Shown: one piece after another, positions 11,559-28,116 of the stretch | Position numbering within the stretch: the stretch's first letter is position 1 | Layout: every line of letters begins with the position of its first letter | Assembly: GCA_023525715.1 (NCBI GenBank) | Contig: CM042015.1 | Location: forward strand, 87,543,750-87,607,749 | Reading direction: 5' to 3' | Source: Cichorium intybus | Taxonomy: Eukaryota > Streptophyta > Magnoliopsida > Asterales > Asteraceae | DNA length: 64,000 nt | The notes under the pieces: generated by a model | Told to the model about the DNA's origin: nothing | The model's input: the letters and a program-made list of their open reading frames with translations, nothing else | Databases searched by the model: none | Position numbers and translations under genes: made by a program

Positions 11559-14500
11559 ATGGGCAGATACTACTCTGAAGCCCATATTTGTCAGTGCTTG
11601 AGTCGTCTATCAACTTTCCGGCGTAATTCTCCGATCACAATCTACGGCAGTAGAGTTAATACTGGACAACAGTTTGTAGACGGAGTTTTGGATCTCTCTT
11701 ATGGACTTATCCAGTTCGGTTTGAAACCCGGTGACGTTGTAGCCATCTCTGCGCTCAACAGGTTCGGTTTCGTGTTCGAATTACTCTGTTTTTCTTGCAA
11801 ATAATTGGATTGAAATTGTTATGCGGCTGTTCCTCCCGTCCAAAAATCCCACTATGATTTCGAAACTTCAAAACTTCCACTATGCTATTGGAAATCAATA
11901 ATATGTTGACATGATGAATTCCAAATTATTGTAGCGATTTGTAATTTTCCGGTTCCACACAAATGCGCTCACACTCAAAATTGTTCCAGTGATCTATATT
12001 TGGAGTGGCTATTGGCTATCACATTTGTTGGCGCAATAGCTGCAACCCTCAACTACCGATGGGTAAGTAAAAATCACTGGATTCCATGAGTTATTTGATT
12101 TATTAGAATAAAATTAGTCTCATCTGACTACCCTACCGAAACCTTACCTTTTAGAGCTTGGAGGAGGCTATATTTGCCATGGAAGATGTGAAGCCAATCA
12201 TGTTGGTGACTGACAACGAGTACAACACCAATTGGCATTCAGAATTTCAAGCTCATTCTGTTCCTTTTCTAAGATGGCATGTTCTCATGGACACTCATAA
12301 TAGATACACCTCTATAGGAAACAGTATGTAATACCTTACAAAATAATACCTTAACATATAAGAACATCATATAATTGTCCCAATTATCTCAATTTACATG
12401 CTATCATGTTTTTATTTTCAGTATTAACTACTAATGCTCTTAAGATGCCTTCTCCAAGACCCCAATTATTCAACTACTCTTCAACTTGTAATGGGGCAGC
12501 AATAGTGTGCTTTACTTCAGGTACTCACAAATTGTCATAGTGAATGATAAATTTACTTTCTTAAAACAACAGACGAACTCTTATGTTTGTTAGTTTGTTT
12601 TACAACAGATAAATTTACATGTCCTTTTTTCTTCCTTTTTGTATCTTCTGATTTTAGGGACTACTGGGAAGCCAAAGGGCGTGATGTTAAGCCATTCAGC
12701 TTTGGTTGTACAATCTTTGGCTAAAATTGCTGTTATTGGTTACAACGAGGATGATGTATGCAAGTTTTCATAATTTTCCCTTCAGTTTTATGTGCAAGAT
12801 ATCAGTTTAATAAAGGGCAAGTTTTAGAGAAAACATTATATGTTGGGCAGTTTTGCGGTTTAGCCACCTATACTTTATTTTTTCCAATAAAACCAAAAAG
12901 TTTCAACATTTTTCCAAATTACCCATTTGACCTGTTATTATTTATGAGGTTTCACCGTTAACTTTCTTATGTCGAAACCGGTAATTTTCCAAATTAACCA
13001 TTTTGACCTTTTATATTAGGTCAACATGGTTAAATTGGAAAAATGTCTGAAACTTTTATGGTTTGATAGGAAAAGATACCCACTGGGGATTTTTTTTCCC
13101 CGCTCCAACTTTGAAGTATAAGTGGTTAAACCGCAAATTCATCCAAAAATATATCGGTTTTTCTGTAATTTTCCCTAAAGAAAAGGCTAAATACGAAAAA
13201 TAGCAACATAGTTTAGTTTATGATACGAACCCATCCCATACTAGGCCCGTATCATGCCATAAGCCCCAAGTGTAGAACTCACTCCCAAAAGCTAGCTTGA
13301 AGGAGGAGAGGACACTTAGACTTATAAGCCACTAATTGAATTTGTTTTCTACCAATGTGGGATCATAACAGTTTATTTGTGCATTATAACATCCTACTTC
13401 CGTTTTTTTTCTCTTACAGCATTGTACTTTACTCTTTTTTTTTCAATAAGGTATTATACTTTGAAAAATCTACCCAATTATAGCATTATACTTTCAATTT
13501 TTCTTATTATGATATTATACTTCGAAAAATCAACCCTACTATAGCAGTGAAATTTGCTTTTAATTTCGATAACATTGTTATAATTGGTACATTTTTCAAA
13601 GTACATGATGTAATAGGAAAAATGAATGCAAGATGCTATAATAAGCAAATCAATGATAGTACATTGCTGTTTCTTGCATCTTACCTTAAGTAAAATGTGA
13701 GCAAGTGAAGCAACTTTAAGTTTTTGTTTTTTTGTTTTTTTTTTTTATATTCCAGGTGTATTTGCATACTGCTCCACTAGGCCACGTGGGTGGACTATCA
13801 TCAGCTCTAGCCATGTTAATGTCAAGTGGATGCCATGTCATACTGCCTAAATTTGAAGCCAAGTCAGCCCTTGAAGCCATTCAAAAATACCATGTCACTT
13901 CTTTCATAACAGTTCCTGCAATTATGTCTGATATCATCTCTTTCAACAGGTACTTATAATAAACACATAACTTTACTCAAAAGTACATTGTCATTAGAAA
14001 ATATCAGATTTTCAGGACCAAAGAGTTACCCATGGTGAAGAAGATTCTTAATGGTGGTGGCAGCCTTTCACCAAACCTAATCAAACATGCAACAAACATT
14101 TTCCCAAAAGCTACACTTTTCACAGCTTATGGTAAAAAAATAACAACCTACTTCCATTTATTCACCAATCATACCATCCAAATGCTATAATAAGCAAGTA
14201 AATGAAAGTACGTTGCTATTTCTTGAAGGGATGACGGAGGGTTGTTCGTCTTTGACTTTTATGACCCTAAAAGATCCTTCAAACCAAACAAACAAAAACA
14301 CAAAACAAGAAGGTGTTTGTGTTGGAAAACCCGCGCCACATGTCGAGTTAAAAATCAGCACCGAGGATTCACAGATATTAACGAGGGGGCCCCACCTAAT
14401 GATAGGATACTGGGCCCATATTCCAATGACATCAAATCGTGATGATGACAGCTGGCATGAAACCGGTGACATAGGCCGGATAGATGATGATGGTAACTTA

Positions 14501-15084
14501 TGGCTTATTGGACGCATGAAAGGCCGTATCAAAAGTGGAGGCGAAAATATCTATCCAGAAGAGGTATTAAATTATCAATATAGACAATGTACTTTATTTG
14601 TTACATATCAGTACGTAAATGTAAGTACGTTGCTATTTATTGCCATGTAGGTAGAAACTGCGGTACAAAAACATCCTGGGATTTCTGCAATTGCGGTAAT
14701 TGGACTTCCGGATGCGCGTTTGACCGAAAAGGTTGTTGGTTGCGTTCAGTTAAATGACAGGTGGACATGGGCAGATTCGTCTTTAGACCATTCGGTTACA
14801 CGGAAAGAACAATGCGTGTCCAGTGAAATTCTCCAGCAATTTTGTAGAACGAATAATTTGAGCGGGTAATTCTTTTTTTAAATTACCGTTGTATAAAATA
14901 TAAATACAAAAAGGCCGCCTAAATACTCGCTCTGTTTTACATTTATTTTTGCAGGTTTAAAGTTCCTAAAATGTTTATAAGATGGAAGAAGAAATTCCCG
15001 TTGACAACAAGTGGGAAATTGAAAAGAGATCAACTCAAAGGAGAAGTTATGCTTCACTTGAAGTTACTCCCAAGTAGTCTATAA
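11559..15084 (+). CDS. AAE14: 2-succinylbenzoate-CoA ligase (acyl-activating enzyme 14 type)
   Basis: Ten exons are inferred: 11559-11761, 11990-12062, 12155-12323, 12422-12520, 12658-12755, 13756-13949, 14016-14131, 14229-14563, 14651-14865 and 14955-15084. They give a 543-residue ANL-superfamily adenylate-forming enzyme. The P-loop CFTSGTTGKPKGVMLSHS lies near residues 178-195, the adenylate motif AYGMTEG near 316, and the hinge motif TGDIGRIDDDGNLWLIGR plus KSGGENIYPEEV near 396-430. The catalytic-lysine motif TTSGKLKRDQL is close to the end. AAE14 activates o-succinylbenzoate with ATP and CoA (MenE step) in vitamin K1 synthesis. The protein ends SSL, a minor PTS1 peroxisomal signal reported for this family. 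Start MGRYYSEAH was chosen because conserved sequence begins there; an in-frame ATG at 11400 would add 53 unlikely residues next to a SINE. Confidence 0.9.
13367..13690. mobile_element. GCAAC-type inverted-repeat element in AAE14 intron 5
   Basis: The left side reads 'gcattataacatcctacttc' and 'agcattgtactttac'. The right side reads 'gatgctataataagcaaatc' and 'agtacattgctgtttcttgc', roughly the inverted complement. The interior has repeated 'tatactttgaaaaatc' units. It sits in a 1-kb intron and ends about 65 bp before the acceptor. No open frame is present. It is the longest copy of this family in the window. Confidence 0.6.
14139..14226. mobile_element. Mini inverted-repeat element filling AAE14 intron 7
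   Basis: Intron 7 is 97 bp (14132-14228). Its left part, 'aataacaacctacttccatt', is the inverted complement (with a few mismatches) of its right part, 'aatgaaagtacgttgctatt', around a 40-bp core. The right arm runs up to two bases before the AG acceptor, so its pyrimidine-rich end (tgctatttcttgaag) acts as the acceptor context. Terminal sequence matches the copies at 13.4 and 51.9 kb. Confidence 0.6.
14583..14646. mobile_element. Mini inverted-repeat element in AAE14 intron 8
   Basis: Intron 8 is 87 bp (14564-14650). 'agacaatgtactttatttgt' faces 'gtaaatgtaagtacgttgct' as a diverged inverted pair. The right arm, atttattgccatgtag, leads directly into the acceptor. It has the same family signature as intron 7. 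Confidence 0.5.
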
Positions 15085-16804
15085 GGTGGAAAGTCTGGTA
15101 ATTATAACATTCAATCTTCGTCCTGGTCGTAATTGTGAAGTCGGATATTTTTTGAAACTGTGAAATAAAGTGATGTTAACCATTAATGAAATCAGTAAAT
15201 GCGATTTTTTATTATTCAGAGGGATATAACTACATGTTTTTTCCGGTTCAATCGTTGTAAGTTATTGATGATATTGATTTTCATGTATGAAGATATAAGT
15301 AAAAGTTGCTTCAGACTCCTAAACGTTGGCCTCTCTTAGAAGGAATGTAACTAGTCTTTTTGTTACAGATTTGAGAAAAAGTTACGGGGTAATTTGAAAA
15401 AAAGTTCCGGATGAAGTATATTATGATCGATAACATCTTAATGTAATAATCTATGTAAATTGGTAGTTTAGAAACATTTGAAATAATATCGGCTAAATTA
15501 ACATTATTTTAAGTTTTTTGTTCAAATTTGTAAAATTTTTGACAAAATATGTACAATTACAAAATTTTATTACCCTCACAAGTTTATTAATTATTATAGA
15601 AGTCGTTGAAACCGATAAAACATTTAATTATCGGTCATAAACTCATAATGATATTTTTTAAGTATTTTATGTAATTTATTAGTAAAATGTATAAAAAAGG
15701 ATAAGTGAGTAGATGTTTAGTGTTTACTAACGTCAAAGTTCGTTAATGCCATAAACATTATCCGTAATAACTTAACCAACTTACGTCAGTTTTATGTAGG
15801 AAATAATTGCGAAGTTTACAAGAGACTATATGCATTTCTTGATAGTTTATTTAATTCAACAGCATTTGTTTGTTTTATAACAAGTTGATAAGAAAGCATT
15901 TGCGCATAAGCTACTTAGTTTAACATCACTTTAGAAACAGTAGCATTTTCTTTACTAAAAACGATCATAATAATTTTACTTAGAACGATAATCATTAATT
16001 TATGATAAAAATAAGAAAAGTAGTTTAAAGGCTCAAAAATAAATATCCAAAAAGACTTACAAGTCAAAGGTGTTTCCAAAAGACATACATAATAGTCAAA
16101 GAGAATTGTAACAACCCCCATAATCAAACTAGTCAAAATAGAATTTTAACAACCCCTATCACTACTCAAGAAATCTTATCTTGATGTAATCATGTCACTT
16201 AAACTGAAAATAGATCTAAGGTATTTGTAATTTTTATGCAGTTTTTCAATAAAAAATAATAAACGATTCGGGTTTACCATGCAATCATCAATTGATCTAT
16301 TCTATAATTAAATACATCAATTTTTTATTAAAAATAATTGTTTGATCACAATTATATGTGTGTCGGTTCGCTTAATAGGTAAAATTAACAATACGTATAT
16401 ACACAGCAACAAAGCTAAAATTATCGTTTTTAAACAAACTCAACCCAGACCTTTTTATATGTTTCTTGTTGAAAATAAACAACATTAACTTTCCCTCCCT
16501 CCACCTTTCAGTTTTTGTAATCAATACAAATATTTGAATATTATGTATGGAGCATAAATTAATCATTTTCGCGTCTGCTCGAAAAACTTATTATAACGAC
16601 AGATTTTAATTATGGCGTGAAAGGAGGCACAAATAAATATGATGATGAATGAGAGGTTGAAATGGTGGGAAAGGGTTGAAAAAAGCGTGGACGATTTTCA
16701 AATCCTATTTAAATATTGGTCAAACATTCCATTTAAAACGTTGCCATAATTGATTACACACAATGTAGGCCATAACTTGTTTAATTATATAAAACACACA
16801 CATA
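15085..16804. other. AAE14 3' flank and AT-rich intergenic DNA
   Basis: The 3' UTR probably spans the first 200-300 bp. No frame with recognisable similarity is seen in either direction, and no clear element ends were found. Confidence 0.6.
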
Positions 16805-17036
16805 CTTATGTGAAGCCCAGCCTAGCTGGGTGGATGCACCCGGGTAATATACACATATGGTGGGAGGTCTGGAGTTCGACTCCGACTAACCTCATGTGAG
16901 AGATTTTCCTGGAAGGCGAATTAGGTGGAAAGGAAAGGCCTTTGCGCCTTAGTTAATCGCCAACCGCCCTGGGTTGCGGGGCTGATTACCCTCAGGTGAA
17001 ACCATATCTATTCGCTGGTTCAAAAAAATATAAAAC
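16805..17036 (+). repeat. tRNA-derived SINE with box A and box B
   Basis: Box A (TAGCTGGGTGG, 16823-16833) and box B (GAGTTCGACTCC, 16872-16883) are 38 bp apart, as in RNA polymerase III promoters of tRNA-type SINEs. The body continues through 'gattttcctggaaggcgaat' and 'aaccgccctgggttgcgggg' to an A-rich end (ggttcaaaaaaatataaaa) that runs into a (CA)n(TA)n array. The box-B neighbourhood (actccgactaacctcatgtg) matches the minus-strand SINE at 42.65-42.86 kb. It is GC-richer than its surroundings and has no open frame. Confidence 0.75.

Positions 17037-18625
<1,589 letters not shown>

Positions 18626-18708
<83 letters not shown>
18626..18708. repeat. (AT)n microsatellite
   Basis: About 83 bp of pure AT repeat joins two inverted-repeat elements. 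Confidence 0.95.

Positions 18709-21151
<2,443 letters not shown>

Positions 21152-21222
<71 letters not shown>
21152..21222. repeat. (TA)n microsatellite at the centre of an inverted repeat
   Basis: About 71 bp of TA. The sequence to its left (21085-21150) is the inverted complement of the sequence to its right (21223-21285): 'ctatggttaggtgatatagt' faces 'aattatatcacctaaccata'. Confidence 0.9.
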
Positions 21223-21226
<4 letters not shown>

Positions 21227-21294
21227 TAGATTCAACACAGAACTAAATTTAAATTATATCACCTAACCATAGAACAACGATCTTAAAGTGAATT

Positions 21295-22555
21295 CTTGAG
21301 TCGTTGAGAAGAAATTTTCTATGGGGAAGTTATGGCAATGGAAGGAAAATTCATTGGGTCGCTTGGGAGGATCCTTGTAGACCAAGGAACATCGGTGGGT
21401 TGGGTATTAGATGTCTCAAGGAGATGAACGTGGCGCTTTTGGAAAAATGGTTGTGGCATCTTAAAAGTCAGCCGAGAAGTTTATGGTTTTCTTGTGTAAA
21501 ATCCATTCATAGGCTAAGTGAACTAGATGGAAAGCCTTTGGCGAAAAAAAGTCTGCCTAGAGTTTGGCTGTCGATTACGGAGTCGGTTGAGGAGCTTAAG
21601 ACTTGGAACATAGATTTGAATTCGTGTTGGGAAAGAAAATTAGGAAAGGGGGACAAGACTATGTTCTAGAAGGACAGATGGAGTAACAATCTCGCTTTAA
21701 AGGACGTTTTTCCAAGGTTGTATTCTTTAGAAGGCGAGAAAAATTTCAAGGTGGGTGAAAGGATCACCGTCACTGGAGATATTGAACTTAGTTGGAATTG
21801 GAAACGAAACTTAAGAAGGGGCATGGAAAAGAAAGAATTTGAAGAGCTAAAGGACTTAATTAGAAACGTGGTTATTATTGAGGTTCCTGATCATTGGCGT
21901 TGGACTCAAAATGCTAGTGGAGTCTTCTCTGTTAAGTCGCTATGGAGTATCATAGATAAATCGAAAGGGAGATATGATGCTGGGAATTTTTTGTGGCTGT
22001 ATGTTGTTCCGTTGAATGTTAATTGTTTTATTTGGAGATTTTTACGTAATAGAATTGTTGTTGCTGATAACCTTGCTGTACGTGGGGTGCGTTTGGAGTC
22101 TGCTCAATGTCCTTGCTGTGGTTTGAGTTATGAAAATCTGAATAACTTCTTCGGATGTGGCATTTCAAGTGGTTTATGGGCCATGTTGAAGAAATGGTGT
22201 CCATTTATTGGTGATTCTCCGGACTGTTTGAGGTCCTTCATGGAAAGGTTAAAGTGCGATGGTATTTCAAAGAGATTAAGGAGTTTAAAGTTAGGAATCC
22301 TCTACGCGGCGATTTGGACGATATGGAAGGCGAGAAACAATGCTATCTTCAAGAAAATTAGGCCGAACATTGGTAAAATGGTAGACAAAATTCAAAGTAA
22401 CACTTATAATTGGTTGAAGTTTAGAGATAGGTTAGGCATTTCTTGGTTTGATTGGTTAAGTGACCCTTTTTAGTGCTTAATGTAATTTCTGTGTCTTTGT
22501 TTTTTCCGGGTCTAGTGTCTTGCTAGTCCTTGGTTTTATATATATGCTTGTCGTT

Positions 22556-22556
<1 letters not shown>
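21295..22556 (+). pseudogene. 5'-truncated LINE (reverse transcriptase C-terminus and zf-RVT)
   Basis: The frame begins RRNFLWGSYGNGRKIHWVAW and GGLGIRCLKEMNVALLEKWL, the post-catalytic part of plant L1-type reverse transcriptases, and continues through a zf-RVT domain (FLWLYVVPLNVNCFIWRFL, CPCCGLSYENLNNFFGCG) to a stop at 22473. An in-frame TAG at 21667-21669 replaces an expected tryptophan, splitting it in two. The endonuclease and catalytic RT domains are absent. The usual zinc-site histidine of the H-x-FFxC motif is replaced by N-N. A 3' UTR of about 80 bp runs into an (AT)n array. It is a dead insertion. Confidence 0.85.

Positions 22557-22614
<58 letters not shown>
22557..22614. repeat. 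(AT)n microsatellite at the LINE 3' end
   Basis: About 58 bp of AT repeat directly follow the LINE 3' UTR, where a poly(A) or simple tail would be expected. Confidence 0.9.
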
Positions 22615-24693
<2,079 letters not shown>

Positions 24694-24850
24694 TAGTAAA
24701 TCAGCATTGTGAGACGTTTTTACTATTCATTACCAAACTTTTATATTTACGTTTTTTTCCCTCAACTAATTTCAAATTAATTCTTTTCATCCCTATTTAT
24801 TATAAAATTATATTATTGGTATTTCGTAAGTTACGATTCCGGTCCCTTAT

Positions 24851-26340
24851 TGTAACGACCCGGCTCTCCAAAGCCTGTCTTTTACAAGATAATATCACCA
24901 GGGATCGTCCCATGATCCAAGCCGAGCGTTACCTATACCTGCAAAAACCACATAAATAAAGGGGTAAGCTATAAAGCTTAGTGAGTAATCGAATCACAGT
25001 ATGGCCTAAGTAGCCACACTCGTTTCACATATGCGTTTCACTATATTTGACCGTCCTACGATCATACTGTGAAACTACCGTATTACCCGACGGAACTCAC
25101 CTCTCTCGTACACTCTTACTACACTTTCTTCTACTATCTGGTAACATATAATGTTATTCTTTTACTATTTTCTTTTACTATCTGGTAACTTATGACGTTA
25201 CCGTACTGTCTGCACTTTCTTCTATTACTTGGTAATTTATATCATTACCATACCGTCTGTCTTTCTGTACTTCTTTCTAGTTATAGCATTACCGTACTGT
25301 CTAATGTTACTTACTTACGGTATCGTATACCGTTCTGTATTTTACTATTATGCCGCCTAATTTTTTATTATACGGCTACTCATTCGTTACTACTATGTTA
25401 TAAGTGTTTACCGGTTCCGCACCGGGTTATCTGGCGATACTATTCCTCTTAACCAAATTCATTATTTGATACTGTCTATACGATCTTGTTTTATAGGATA
25501 TCTATATCCCCTTTTATTTTATTAAATCAATACTGGTGCAACATATGGAGCTGGCACACAGTATCTACACATTATCTTTATATTTATGTCGTATGTCATT
25601 CTTTTGCATGGGCACTACATTATTGGTTCATCACCCTACTTAGCATCATCTCGTGACACACTACCTTTCCTGGACCAGACTCGTCAAATGAGCCCGCAAC
25701 ATATCTACCTTCCGCATAAATCATAACTGTACTATACTGTATTTCAATCAATAGTCTCTTTCTACTATAGCTCAACACGTAAAAACTACTAGGGAGATAC
25801 GGTAGCGATTACTCACCTGAGTTTGGTGCTTTCCCGGAGTCCTGGCCCGGTTCTCGTTCCGGACTTCTGATAGTTCCCGAGCACCTCAACGCTAGCTACC
25901 GCTGACTTCTTACTTCTCACTATCATCTCTCAACGTATACTCCTTACCAGAACACTCTCCTATATCGTATGTGTGTTTGGTGTGTGTTCTGCCTCAAAAA
26001 TGAGGCTTGTGCCTCGAATTTATAGGCATCTGGCGCACCGTCGCGACCCGATCCATCCTTAGATCGCGACCCTATGGTTGACGTAAGCGCTGACGACATC
26101 GCGCACTCGACCGACGGATTTGCCAGCCGTCGCGTCGCGACCAGATGCCCCGTCGCGTCGCGACGTGCCGACAAATTAAATGGTCTCGTTTTTCCGCTTT
26201 TTGCTCCGTTTTGACTCCTAGGCTTTGATCGTTATATTTTTCTTATCTTATAATGGCCTTAACATCGTTATTTGGCCACACCAAAGGCCAAAACGCTCTT
26301 ACTTTTAATCTACAGTCTCTCCCGGGACACGGTTGTCACA
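24851..26340 (-). repeat. 3' LTR (by transcription on the minus strand)
   Basis: 1490 bp, same length as the partner at 28117-29606 and about nine substitutions different by eye. On the minus strand a TATA-like GCCTATAAATTCG lies at about 26014-26026. Just upstream are CG-rich palindromes (cgtcgcgacgcgacg and gtcgcgacgcgac). A minus frame inside the LTR (26174-25944) has no recognisable homology. Confidence 0.9.
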
Positions 26341-26355
26341 ATCCTTCCCCCTTAC
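26341..26355 (-). other. Polypurine tract
   Basis: GTAAGGGGGAAGGAT on the minus strand lies immediately 5' of the 3' LTR start, where plus-strand DNA synthesis is primed. Confidence 0.75.
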
Positions 26356-28102
26356 AGGATTTCGTCCCCGAAATCTCAGTAATCGGTCAAACTAACTCTT
26401 ATGTATCTGTGTACACATTCTTCTACAAACTTAGGTATTTTTACCATACTACATTTATCATTACTTGTTTTCTCGTTCGTTACTCATATTTGCTTGACTT
26501 TTTACTTTCGGGTACAAAAGTTTTCGTGCCTCTTACTCGTTTTACATAATTTTATGTTTGTTATATCCCCTACTTACTTCTTACCAGATTACCATAATTC
26601 CTTCGTGATTCCATCAGCATCAACACATATCAGGTGATTATGATAATACGGGCCCTTATTATCATAATCACTTATACATACTGATTCTAATGTTACACTA
26701 GGTTTCCTGGCTCGCTGGTTCTTTTTACTCATATACTGCATGGTATAACATACTTGTACTTTTTCTCTTTCTATATCAAAATTTACCAATCCTGTACATA
26801 TTAACTTTTTCATATACGTACTATTATGACTTTTATTACCACATAACTACTTTCATACTTTCCAACTGAAGTTATATTTTGTTACAGTTGGGTCTTTCGT
26901 TCGTTTTAAAAAAATTGCATTTTTACTCTTTCTAGTCATAAGGTGACCCTATTATACTTTTGAAAATTTATATACTCTAGTCATGAAAAAGGACTCTTTT
27001 AAGAAAATCTTTTTCACTTCTTGGTCATAAAACGACTTTTTCGTTAACAATTTTTATCATAACTTTTGGTCATTACAAGACCCTTTAATTATTTTAAAAA
27101 TAATTCTTTCTTTAACTCTTTCTTTCTCTTAGCATAAGACCAACTGATACTCATGAAACTCGTTCTACTGGCTCCCCCTCACGGAACAGAACAGATCCGT
27201 CCGCTAGGTTATGCTCATTCTGTCTCCCCTTTGTGACTTGAAACAGATTCAAGCACAAGGGTATACTAAGCTAGACAACTACTTCGCGAAGGGAGGTACC
27301 ATCCCAGTAGTGTCTGTTGACCCCCCTTCTCACGGGTAAGGTCCTTGTCCGGACATCTTTCTCTTCTCTTCTCTAGTGTCATTCGTTTCAAATTGGTCTT
27401 AGCTAAACTAAAACATCTTTCACTCTTATATAGAGCGAATCTCATAGCTTTTCAAAACTCTTTTCAAATCTCATATCTTTTAAAACTCTTTTCTGGAACA
27501 TAGTTCAGACTCATAAAACATTTTTCGCTCGTATATTGAGCTACTATTTTAGCTTTTTATAAACTTCTTTCAAATCTTTAGCTTTTACGTAGAGCTATTA
27601 TTACTTTTACATTCTTTCTTACATTTTCATCTTTTTCAAAGATATCTTATGGCTAAAAGCCAACTCTTAGCTTTCTTTTACTTTCTCAAAATTGTTTACT
27701 TACACTGTTTCTTTTTTCAAAACTGTTTGCTTTCTTATTTACTCATTACTTTTTAATCATGTTTTAATTTTTCAGCTTCCTTACATTACTTTACTTCTTA
27801 TCTTCTTTGGTACTTTTATGTACCATTCTCATGTTTTAATATTTTCTTTACTGTCTTGTTTATACTCTCATCAAGCTATCTTATTTATTCTTTTCTTTCA
27901 TATCTCTGTTCTTACTACATTCTATGTATAGTTTGCTTTATCTTTATCTATCTTCTTATCACAATATGTTTGTGATATTTACCCATCTCTCTCCTTATCA
28001 CAATATATTTGTGATATTTTCCTATTATTAGGTAATTTACATATTCCTACTGATTTGAGTCTAGGAATCTTTTCTACTGACACCTAGTTCACTCAAATCT
28101 CG

Positions 28103-28114
28103 GCTCTGATACCA
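28103..28114 (-). other. Primer-binding site, initiator tRNA-Met type
   Basis: TGGTATCAGAGC on the minus strand is complementary to the 3' end of plant initiator tRNA-Met and lies 2 nt after the 5' LTR end. Confidence 0.9.
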
Positions 28115-28116
28115 TT

